A stretch of DNA of 64,000 bases, taken from contig NC_016609.1 in NCBI RefSeq assembly GCF_000246855.1, positions 2,542,001 to 2,606,000 of the forward strand, written 5' to 3'. The translations under genes and the position numbers were made by a program. The stretch comes from Niastella koreensis GR20-10. GTDB lineage: Bacteria; Bacteroidota; Bacteroidia; Chitinophagales; Chitinophagaceae. Below are positions 8,822-15,823 of the stretch, in pieces. The first letter of the stretch is position 1, and each line of letters starts with the position of its first letter. The notes below the pieces were generated by a model, which did no database searches, was not told the origin of the DNA, and saw only the letters and a program-made list of their open reading frames with translations.

Positions 8822-9895
8822 ATGAAACGTCTTATTACCTGTAGCGATGGTACCTGGAACAAACCAGGCAATACCGATCGCGGTCAACGTGTTGTAACAA
8901 ACGTTGAAAAAATGTATCAATGCATTTGTTCGTACGACAATTCAACGGAGCAACCCATACCTCAACTCAAATTTTACGATAAGGGCGTGGGCACCAGCTA
9001 CTCCTGGAAGAGCAATTTGCTGGGTGGCATTACCGGCGCCGGCATTGATAAAAACATCAGGGACATTTATACTTTTCTTATTACCAATTATGAGCCCGGC
9101 GATGAAATTTATTTGTTTGGTTTTAGTCGTGGCGCCTATACGGCCCGCAGTATTGGCGGATTGATTCGCAACTGCGGTATTCTGAAACCTGAATACCTGG
9201 GCCTGGTTGATAAAGCTTACGAATTGTACCGCATGCGCGATGAATATACCTCACCCGGGTCGGACATGATGGTGGGTTTTAGAAAACAATATGCGTGGGA
9301 GGATGTAACGCCGATAAAATTTATTGGCGTGTGGGATACGGTGGGCAGTTTGGGCATACCGCTGCCCTGGTACCGCTCCTGGAATATGAAGAAATACCAG
9401 TTTCACGATGTTACACTCAGCAGTTCTGTAGAGTACGCTTTTCATGCCCTGGCCATCGATGAACGAAGAAAAATGTTTGCCCCCACTTTGTGGCAACTCA
9501 GCGATACGGTTAAGAACAATCCCAATCACCCGCAACAGGTGGAACAACGCTGGTTTGCCGGTGTACACAGCAATATCGGGGGTGGCTATGCCGATACCGG
9601 GTTAAGCGATCTGGCCCTGGACTGGCTGGCAGAAGAGGCGCACCGGATTGGGTTGTGTTACGATAAAGAGGAGTACGAAACCATTAAAGGCAATCCCTGG
9701 GGCGAATTACGTAATTCTTATTCTCCACCATTCTGGTTCTGGCTACCGGTTTGGCGCCCAATAACGCTTAACGACGATACCCGCCAATCTATTGACGCCA
9801 GTGTGTTGGACAGGTTCAGGGAGATGTATCAGTACCGGCCGAGGAATTTGAGGAAGTATGTCAGTATAGAGAATGATAAGCCGGTGATGGTGTAG
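8822..9895 (+). CDS. DUF2235 (Tle1-like) alpha/beta hydrolase
   Basis: A 357-residue protein matching the DUF2235 family from its first residues (MKRLITCSDGTWNKPGN). It has the nucleophile elbow GFSRGAYTARS near residue 99 (Ser in GxSxG), an Asp in GVWDTVGSLG near 163, and a His in FAGVHSNIGGGY near 247, which together make the expected Ser-Asp-His triad. Family members include type VI secretion phospholipase effectors (Tle1), but many stand-alone homologues are uncharacterised. There is no signal peptide and no adjacent immunity gene or VgrG/Hcp. Lipase or esterase activity is likely; effector status is not shown. Confidence 0.85.
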   Translation: MKRLITCSDGTWNKPGNTDRGQRVVTNVEKMYQCICSYDNSTEQPIPQLKFYDKGVGTSYSWKSNLLGGITGAGIDKNIRDIYTFLITNYEPGDEIYLFGFSRGAYTARSIGGLIRNCGILKPEYLGLVDKAYELYRMRDEYTSPGSDMMVGFRKQYAWEDVTPIKFIGVWDTVGSLGIPLPWYRSWNMKKYQFHDVTLSSSVEYAFHALAIDERRKMFAPTLWQLSDTVKNNPNHPQQVEQRWFAGVHSNIGGGYADTGLSDLALDWLAEEAHRIGLCYDKEEYETIKGNPWGELRNSYSPPFWFWLPVWRPITLNDDTRQSIDASVLDRFREMYQYRPRNLRKYVSIENDKPVMV

Positions 9896-9905
9896 CGGGA
9901 GTTTT

Positions 9906-9939
9906 TAGGTTATTAGGTTCTTAGGTTATTGGGTTAATG
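9906..9939 (+). repeat. 8-bp array AGGTTATT
   Basis: Four octamers of the form (A/G)GGTTNTT follow the DUF2235 gene stop. Confidence 0.7.
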
Positions 9940-9964
9940 AGAATAGTCGCGAGGTTGCCAAACT

Positions 9965-9992
9965 CCCCCTTCCGCCAGCTGGCGGAAGGGGG
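9965..9992. terminator. Perfect 28-bp palindrome, probable terminator
   Basis: A perfect inverted repeat (14-bp arms, centre CCAGCTGG, ends CCCCC/GGGGG) between the DUF2235 gene and the AraC-like gene. The stem could end transcription of the gene at 9895. It lacks a good U-tract immediately after the stem, so it may also be a dispersed palindromic element; its core resembles the dnaK terminator stem. Confidence 0.6.
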
Positions 9993-10039
9993 AGGCCCGA
10001 TTGCCGCTTTTTTGTATATTAGCTTCAATAAAACACACC

Positions 10040-10456
10040 ATGCCACTAGCTACCGAAATATACCACCGCATAGTCTCCGCCAAAGTATATATCGACGACA
10101 ACTTCCAGGAGGCTATCGATCTTGACAAAATAGCCGGTCAGGCATGTTTATCGCGTTTTCATTTTCACCGGCTGTTTACTAAAGTGTATAAGATCACTCC
10201 GCATCAATACCTCACCCAAAAACGGATCAATAAAGCCAAAGACCTGCTTTATAAACAACACCTCACTGTTACCGAAGTATGCAATGAGGTGGGGTTTGAA
10301 AGTATCGGGTCGTTCAGTATGCTCTTTAAAAAAGAGATTGGTTTTGCACCTACCTATTACCGCAACATGGCCTGGTTAAAACAACAACAGGTTAAAGAAC
10401 AACCCAGGCAATTTATTCCGCATTGTTTTATTACCGGGTATCAGTTGGAGAAGTAG
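10040..10456 (+). CDS. AraC-type DNA-binding protein, single HTH domain
   Basis: 138 residues, almost entirely an AraC/XylS double helix-turn-helix: first HTH in the segment IDLDKIAGQACLSRFHFHRL, second HTH in VTEVCNEVGFESIGSFSMLF, followed by the typical FAPTYYR ending. No ligand-binding domain is present. I chose ATG 10040 because it follows the AT-rich leader; an in-frame TTG at 10001 lies next to the palindrome and would add 13 residues. The last 26 bp overlap the 3' end of the convergent DsbA-like gene. Confidence 0.85.
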   Translation: MPLATEIYHRIVSAKVYIDDNFQEAIDLDKIAGQACLSRFHFHRLFTKVYKITPHQYLTQKRINKAKDLLYKQHLTVTEVCNEVGFESIGSFSMLFKKEIGFAPTYYRNMAWLKQQQVKEQPRQFIPHCFITGYQLEK

Positions 10457-10985
10457 TTACTTCCGCCAGTACGGTTTGTAAATAGTTCAGCAAATGATTG
10501 CCGCTCCAGTCGCCATCGTACTTCTGTCCGTTTATAAAAAATGTGGGTGTACCATTTACGCCGCTTCTAAGTCCGCCATAAAAATCCTTTTCTACTTTAT
10601 CGTTCAATGCGGGGTCCTGGATGTCGTTTTTGAAACGTTCCAGGTCAAGCCCTGCTTTATGGGCAAACAAAAAAAGATGCTCTACCTCCAGCGTTTGCTG
10701 GTTCTCGAAAATAATATCATGCATTTCCCAGTACTTACCCTGTAAGGCAGCGGCTTCGGTTGCTACGGCAGCTGATACGGCATGGGGATGCACATTCGAG
10801 AGCGGGAAATTGCGGAACACAAACTTTAAGTTGTTGCCCATTTGCCTGGTAATTTCTTTTACGATCGGGTACGCGCGTCCGCAATGCGGACATTCATAAT
10901 CGCCATACTCCACCAGTTCCACCGGGGCGTGTTCATTGCCAAAAATATGGTCGGTATTGTTAACGTTCGTTCTTAATTGTGTCAT
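10431..10985 (-). CDS. DsbA-family thioredoxin-fold protein
   Basis: 184 residues with a thioredoxin fold interrupted by a helical insert, as in DsbA/FrnE. The active site is YECPHCGRAYP (CPHC, as in DsbA) near residues 33-36, and the cis-Pro loop is NGTPTFFING near 146. There is no signal peptide, so it is probably a cytoplasmic thiol oxidoreductase rather than a periplasmic disulfide-forming enzyme. The gene converges with and overlaps the AraC-like gene by 26 bp; no partner such as DsbB is present. Confidence 0.88.
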   Translation of the reverse strand: MTQLRTNVNNTDHIFGNEHAPVELVEYGDYECPHCGRAYPIVKEITRQMGNNLKFVFRNFPLSNVHPHAVSAAVATEAAALQGKYWEMHDIIFENQQTLEVEHLFLFAHKAGLDLERFKNDIQDPALNDKVEKDFYGGLRSGVNGTPTFFINGQKYDGDWSGNHLLNYLQTVLAEVTTSPTDTR

Positions 10986-11131
10986 TTGTCTATTGATTTA
11001 ACGTTATCTGTTTTTTCCAATGCGTTGGTTCAATGGAAGCTAACAACGGAAATTGAAATTTGTTGCCCGAAAAGCAATAATCAATAACGCCCGGGAGGCC
11101 ATGATCGATAGCTTTGTTTAAAACAAAAGAT

Positions 11132-11548
11132 ATGATCACGAAATTATCGCACACCAGCTTATTTGTTAGCGACCAGCAGAAAGCCTACGAATTTTATGTA
11201 AATATACTGGGGTTTACTGTTCATACCGATGCCACTATGGACAATGGTTTCAGGTGGCTGACTGTTTCGCCACCCGAACAACCCGATCTGGAAGTGATCC
11301 TGTTTCCCGCCACCAATGCTATGAACGGCTATGATGAGGACGTGCGTAATGCCCTGAAGCTTTTGCTTGATAAAGGCGTTATGGGCGCCGGCGTTTTATC
11401 AACCCCCGATTGTTGGGCAACGTATGAAGAATTAAAAGCCAAAGGTGTTCACTTTAAGTGCGAGCCCAGGGAGCAGTTTTATGGCATAGAAGCGATTATT
11501 ACGGATGGGTGTGGGAATTGGTTTAGTATGACGCAGCCGAAAGGCTAA
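11132..11548 (+). CDS. VOC-family (glyoxalase-like) protein
   Basis: 138 residues with two beta-alpha-beta-beta-beta halves of the vicinal oxygen chelate fold. The first half opens with KLSHTSLFVSDQQKAYEFY (possible metal His in LSHTS) and the second closes with EAIITDGCGNWFSMTQP, the usual C-terminal pattern of glyoxalase/bleomycin-resistance/extradiol dioxygenase proteins. Substrate unknown. ATG 11132 is preferred over the in-frame TTG at 11114. The stop codon TAA is the first unit of an 8-bp array. Confidence 0.85.
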   Translation: MITKLSHTSLFVSDQQKAYEFYVNILGFTVHTDATMDNGFRWLTVSPPEQPDLEVILFPATNAMNGYDEDVRNALKLLLDKGVMGAGVLSTPDCWATYEELKAKGVHFKCEPREQFYGIEAIITDGCGNWFSMTQPKG

Positions 11549-11712
11549 TTAGCTAATTAGATAATGTGCTAATGTGATAATGAAATACAGTTACAGGTTT
11601 CAGGTTACAGGACTTGCTCCTGTAGCCTGAACTTACTATTAACTAAAGAACTAACAAACTAATAAACTCGTATTTGGTATTTTCCAGGTCAACTCGTCAA
11701 CTGATCAACTCT
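11546..11712 (+). repeat. Succession of 8-, 7- and 8-bp degenerate arrays
   Basis: Five octamers TAATNNGN (11546-11585, starting on the VOC stop codon) are followed by heptamers AGGTTNC (about 11588-11610), octamers AACTAANA (about 11640-11670), and octamers ending TCAAC (about 11688-11711) that run up to the stop of the GtrA-like gene. Nearly the whole convergent spacer is short-period repeat. Confidence 0.75.
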
Positions 11713-12280
11713 ATCTCTGCCTGCTGCCTTCCATCTCAGGCTTGTTTTCTTTCTGTAAAGCTTCGGCTTCAACTACGGTTTCTGCTTCTAACAGCGCTTC
11801 TTCTTCAGCCGATTCCACTTTAAACGTAAAATTCTTCTGTGCAATAAAACTGAACGCTACTACAATGAAGGTGGTGAGTATTTTGGCTACCGTAGGATAC
11901 AAATGACATTGTTCTACAAACAGCTTTATGAAAATGTAATTAAGTCCAATGCAGATCAATACCATCATAAAATACCGGAACAATTGAATGCGCCCGCGCA
12001 GGGTTGAACCGGGAAATACAATAGTACGGCTCATATAAAAACCAAGAGGAAAAGTTATAGAGAAGGAAACCATGAACGCTGCTGTATATGGCTGCAAAGG
12101 AATAATGGGTGTATGCACGATCTGTTCCCTGAACAGAAAATGATAACTTAAATAAAACAGTGTAATATCAAGCAAAGTATTCCCACCCCCACATGCTGCA
12201 TACCTAAAGGTTTGTAAAGGCATGAACCGGCGAAACAAAGGATAAAAAGCGTTTATTGCAGCATTAATCAGATTCTTCAC
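11711..12280 (-). CDS. GtrA-like membrane protein
   Basis: 189 residues with four predicted membrane helices. The opening LQTFRYAACGGGNTLLDITLFYL matches the GtrA/DPMS family, thought to flip polyprenyl-linked sugars or assist glycosyltransferases at the cytoplasmic membrane. The C-terminal ~35 residues are Glu/Ala-rich and charged (SAEEEALLEAETVVEAEAL), beyond the usual family length of about 130-150. No glycosyltransferase is adjacent, so its partner is unknown. Confidence 0.85.
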   Translation of the reverse strand: MKNLINAAINAFYPLFRRFMPLQTFRYAACGGGNTLLDITLFYLSYHFLFREQIVHTPIIPLQPYTAAFMVSFSITFPLGFYMSRTIVFPGSTLRGRIQLFRYFMMVLICIGLNYIFIKLFVEQCHLYPTVAKILTTFIVVAFSFIAQKNFTFKVESAEEEALLEAETVVEAEALQKENKPEMEGSRQR

Positions 12281-12531
12281 GAATGGTATTTTTGAATACG
12301 TTACAAAGTTACTTGAATATCAATAATTACCGGCCATCATTGACGAATGGTGAATATTTTCTGAATTACGGCACCGGAACGACAACTTTGACGGTAATAT
12401 TTTGCCAAAACAGCGATTTCACGATAGATTTATTTGCCATTTGATTGACCCGCATCAATAAAGTTTAACATTTAGTTAGAATTTTCTCAAAAACGAGCAT
12501 ATTTGACACTGTTTAACCCCTAAGCGCCCTA

Positions 12532-12561
12532 AAAGAGCTACTCTGTATAGAGTAGCTCTTT
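12532..12561 (+). terminator. Orphan hairpin with a perfect 12-bp stem
   Basis: The stem AAAGAGCTACTC pairs perfectly with GAGTAGCTCTTT around loop TGTATA. It sits between divergent genes, so it ends neither annotated gene. The downstream sequence (TGCCTTTAT) is only moderately T-rich. It could terminate a small untranslated transcript or act in the argS leader. Confidence 0.5.
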
Positions 12562-12610
12562 GCCTTTATACCCGAATCTGTGTTACTTATAGCTGCGCGT
12601 TTTTGACTGT

Positions 12611-12684
12611 CAGTTCCAGGTTTCAGGTTTCAAGTTTCCCGGATCTCTTCCCCAGCAACCTGTAACTTGCAACCCGCAACAGCC
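12611..12684. repeat. Imperfect hairpin of 7-bp repeats upstream of argS
   Basis: The left arm has AGGTTTC-like heptamers (about 12611-12640) and the right arm the reverse complement (AACCTGT/AACTTGC/AACCCGC, about 12656-12682). This is the same architecture as at 1353-1460. Confidence 0.7.
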
Positions 12685-12729
12685 ACACAACAATTTTGCA
12701 AAATTCTCGTGTAGATTGGTGCATTCCGG

Positions 12730-12737
12730 TAAATTTG
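12730..12737 (+). promoter_or_regulatory. Candidate argS -7 promoter element
   Basis: TAAATTTG matches the Bacteroidota -7 consensus TAnnTTTG and lies 17 bp before the chosen argS ATG. I do not see a good -33 TTG at the expected distance, so support is partial. Confidence 0.4.
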
Positions 12738-12754
12738 CCGTTCAAATTAACCGA

Positions 12755-14611
12755 ATGGCAATAGTTCCCGTTATTCAACAGGCAGTTAGCGAACAGCTCA
12801 ATAAGTTATACCAGGTGGAGGTAAACCCTGCTTCCATCACCGTAAGCGAAACCAAACCCGAATTTGAGGGCGATTATACCGTGGTGCTGTTTGCCCTGCT
12901 AAAGACCCTGAAAAAGAAGCCGGAGGAGTTAGGCAATGAGTTGGGACAGGCTCTGGTAACTGATAATGGCGCCCTTTTCAGCGCTTTTAACGTGATCAAA
13001 GGCTTTTTGAACCTCGCTATCAGCGACAGTTTCTGGCTGAATTTTCTGAAAGAAAATTATAAGACAACCGGGTATGGCCGTCAGTATCGCAACGGCAAAC
13101 GCGTAATGGTGGAGTATTCTTCCCCCAATACCAATAAACCCCTGCACCTGGGGCATTTGAGAAATAACTTCCTGGGCTGGAGTGTAGCCGAAATATACAA
13201 GGCCAATGGTTATCAGGTAATAAAAACCTGCATTGCCAACGATCGCGGCATCCATATCTGCAAAAGCATGATCGCCTGGCAACTGTTTGGCAATGGCGCT
13301 ACCCCCGAAAGCACCGGCATTAAAGGCGACCACCTGGTAGGCGATTATTATGTGCTGTTCGGTACCGAGCTGAAGAAGCAAATGGCGCCCATCAGGGAAA
13401 AGAAACTGGCTGAATTATTAGCTGCTGGCAAAACCCGGGAACAGGCGGAAAAAATACTGGAGGATACCAAACAGGAGCTGGAAAAAGAAGCGCCCATAAT
13501 GCAGGCCGCCCAACAAATGCTGGTTGACTGGGAAGCCGGTAAACCCGATGTGGTGGAGCTGTGGCGCACCATGAACAGCTGGGTGTACAAAGGCTTTGAA
13601 GAAACCTATAGACGCATTGGCAGCGACTTTGACAAGATATATTATGAAAGCGAAACCTATCTGCTGGGGAAAGACCTGGTAGAAGAAGGTTTGCAGAAAA
13701 AAGTTTTCTTCCTGAAAGAGGATGGCAGCGCCTGGGTTGACCTGACCGCCGATGGGCTCGATCAGAAAATAGTTCGTCGCCGCGATGGTACAGCGGTTTA
13801 CATAACCCAGGACATTGGCCTGGCCGAAGTAAAACAAAACGAATTCAATTGCGACCTGAGTGTATATGTGGTGGGTGACGAACAGAACTATCACTTCAAG
13901 GTCTTAAAACTCATTTGCCAAAAGCTGGGCATTGCCGGCGCCGATGGCATCTTCCATTTAAGCTATGGCATGGTGGAATTGCCTACCGGCAGAATGAAAA
14001 CGCGTGAAGGTACCGTAGTTGATGCCGACGATATCCTGGATGAAATGAACCGTGAGGCTACGCGCAAAAGAATTGAAAGAGAAGAAGAGCAAAAAGCAAA
14101 AGGCCAGCATAAAACGGAAGAGATGAGTGCTGAAGAACTAAAGCAACTCGATGAAATGGTGGGCGCCGGTGGCTTGAAATTCTTCCTGTTAAGGGTTGAT
14201 CCTCAAAAACGGATGATCTTTAATCCTGAAGAATCAATTGAACTGAATGGTTTTACCGCCACCTTTGTTCAATACGCATACGCGCGTACGCAATCGGTAT
14301 TCAGAAAAGAATTATATACAGGTGGTGATATTGGAACAGACCTGTTACCACTTGAAAAGGAATTGATCCTGTCACTGGAAAGATATCCTGAAGTATTGAA
14401 ACAGGCTTGTGCAGAAATGAGCCCAAGCGTAGTTGCAGGCTATGTATTCAACGTGGCTCAGCTGTTTAATACTTTTTACAACAAACATTCTTTCCTGAAC
14501 GCCGAAACGCCTGTTAAAAAAGAATTGCGTTTACAAATAAACCAAATGGTAGCCAATGTGCTTAAAACGGGCATGGCGTTGTTGGGGATAGAGGTACCGG
14601 AGAGAATGTAG
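12755..14611 (+). CDS. argS: Arginine--tRNA ligase
   Basis: A class I aminoacyl-tRNA synthetase of 618 residues from ATG 12755 (MAIVPVIQQAVSEQ). It has the N-terminal additional domain, the HIGH-type motif in PLHLGHLRNN near residue 128, a catalytic Rossmann core, the KMSKS-equivalent MKTREGTV near 411, and the C-terminal DALR anticodon-binding domain containing FVQYAYART. It charges tRNA-Arg in the cytoplasm and is essential. An in-frame TTG at 12716 would add 13 residues, but it precedes the candidate -7 element. It appears monocistronic, with a strong terminator downstream. Confidence 0.98.
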   Translation: MAIVPVIQQAVSEQLNKLYQVEVNPASITVSETKPEFEGDYTVVLFALLKTLKKKPEELGNELGQALVTDNGALFSAFNVIKGFLNLAISDSFWLNFLKENYKTTGYGRQYRNGKRVMVEYSSPNTNKPLHLGHLRNNFLGWSVAEIYKANGYQVIKTCIANDRGIHICKSMIAWQLFGNGATPESTGIKGDHLVGDYYVLFGTELKKQMAPIREKKLAELLAAGKTREQAEKILEDTKQELEKEAPIMQAAQQMLVDWEAGKPDVVELWRTMNSWVYKGFEETYRRIGSDFDKIYYESETYLLGKDLVEEGLQKKVFFLKEDGSAWVDLTADGLDQKIVRRRDGTAVYITQDIGLAEVKQNEFNCDLSVYVVGDEQNYHFKVLKLICQKLGIAGADGIFHLSYGMVELPTGRMKTREGTVVDADDILDEMNREATRKRIEREEEQKAKGQHKTEEMSAEELKQLDEMVGAGGLKFFLLRVDPQKRMIFNPEESIELNGFTATFVQYAYARTQSVFRKELYTGGDIGTDLLPLEKELILSLERYPEVLKQACAEMSPSVVAGYVFNVAQLFNTFYNKHSFLNAETPVKKELRLQINQMVANVLKTGMALLGIEVPERM

Positions 14612-14628
14612 AAAACAGAATTTGCTAA

Positions 14629-14757
14629 TGAGCTAATTTGCTAATGGGCTAAATAAAAAAATCCCCAGGTTGTCACAACCTGGGGATTTTTTTATTTAGA
14701 AACTTTTTTCTTCCCTGTATTTAATTAGCAAATTATCTAATTAGCATATTAGCACAT
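14629..14757. repeat. 8-bp arrays flanking the argS terminator in inverted orientation
   Basis: Octamers TAATNNGC (about 14629-14652) lie before the terminator and their reverse complement (about 14723-14757) lies after it, ending at the stop of the TPR gene. The terminator therefore sits inside a larger inverted structure. Confidence 0.7.
14651..14696. terminator. Bidirectional Rho-independent terminator
   Basis: The stem ATCCCCAGGTTG/CAACCTGGGGAT (loop TCA) is flanked by an A-tract on the left and a T-tract on the right. It serves argS on the plus strand and the TPR gene on the minus strand. Confidence 0.95.
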
Positions 14758-14762
14758 TTTGC

Positions 14763-15791
14763 CTAGATTCCTTCCGGCATCTTCTTCTCCTGCTTCAGAT
14801 TCTTAAGAGACGGGTCCATCTCGATGGCCTTATCGCACAGTTGCTGGCCTTTTTCTTTCTCCCCTTTCTTCTGGTAACTCAGTCCTATCATGTACAGGGA
14901 GTTGGCGTTCTTTTTATCGATCTCCAGAATTTTATCCCAGTAGTTGATGGCATCGTCGTACTTACCAATGTTATAATAGGCATCGGCAATGTTGTACAGT
15001 ACTTCCTGGTCCTGCGGTTTTTTAACCAGTATTTCCTGTAACAGGCCCAGCCCTTTCGTATAGTCTTTGATGTTCAGGTAAGCATTGGCGAGGTTCTCAA
15101 TAAAATCATTGCTGCGGGGATAACCTTTGGCAGATGCACGCTCAAACCAGTAGATGGCTTTTTTGTCGTCGGGCACTGCATAATAAACCAGTCCGGCTTC
15201 ATACATCCAGTTGGCTTTGCTGCTGTCGAGCGCGATGGCCTGCTCGTAGCAACCGGCTGCTTTTTTGTAGTTGCTCATTTCAACCAGGCAACGGCCGGCT
15301 ATATAGGGCACCTCGGCGTTCTTTGGATCGTCTTTATAAGCCAGCTCGCAGTATTTTACACATTCGCCATAATTCTCCAGGCTGTAATAACTTTTGGCGA
15401 TCACATAATTGGCGCTGTTGCCAATTTTCAATTCCTGCATTTTTTTAGCGTAGGTGATCGCATCATTCCACTGGCGGGTATTCAGCGACAAAGTAGCCAG
15501 TTGCATTACCGTCTCAGAATTTTTGTTATCTGCCTGGTAGGAGCCGGTAAATTTCTCTTTAGCCTCCACATAGCGCCGCTGTTCAACGAGCGATTGTCCC
15601 CAGGCTAACAATACTTTGGCATCTTTGGGCGAAAACTGGGCGGCTTTTGCGTAGTCTTTTTCAGCTTCGCGGAACCGGCGGGCATCTTTTTCGGTATTGC
15701 CCTTGGTGAAATAATAAACTGTGCTGTCGGTTTGCGAATAAATACTGTTGGAAATTAATCCCAATGTTAAAATACTAATAAGGGTTTTCAT
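14763..15791 (-). CDS. Exported tetratricopeptide-repeat protein
   Basis: 342 residues with a signal peptide (MKTLISILTLGLISNSIYSQ, cut before Gln) followed by about eight TPR units from residue 25 to 335 (for example NYVIAKSYYSLENYGECVKY and VLYNIADAYYNIGKYDDAI). TPRs form a helical protein-binding scaffold; no enzymatic motif is seen. It is probably periplasmic. It lies 32 bp downstream of glgB on the same strand and is probably co-transcribed, but nothing in the sequence ties it to glycogen. Confidence 0.85.
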   Translation of the reverse strand: MKTLISILTLGLISNSIYSQTDSTVYYFTKGNTEKDARRFREAEKDYAKAAQFSPKDAKVLLAWGQSLVEQRRYVEAKEKFTGSYQADNKNSETVMQLATLSLNTRQWNDAITYAKKMQELKIGNSANYVIAKSYYSLENYGECVKYCELAYKDDPKNAEVPYIAGRCLVEMSNYKKAAGCYEQAIALDSSKANWMYEAGLVYYAVPDDKKAIYWFERASAKGYPRSNDFIENLANAYLNIKDYTKGLGLLQEILVKKPQDQEVLYNIADAYYNIGKYDDAINYWDKILEIDKKNANSLYMIGLSYQKKGEKEKGQQLCDKAIEMDPSLKNLKQEKKMPEGI

Positions 15792-15823
15792 AGATATGCT
15801 CTTTTCTAATACACAAATATCAG

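Larger units (their letters stand above)
12281..12754. other. 474-bp divergent spacer between the GtrA-like gene and argS
   Basis: It contains the orphan hairpin at 12532-12561, the heptamer hairpin at 12611-12684 and a candidate argS -7 element at 12730. No tRNA or coding sequence was recognised. Confidence 0.6.
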
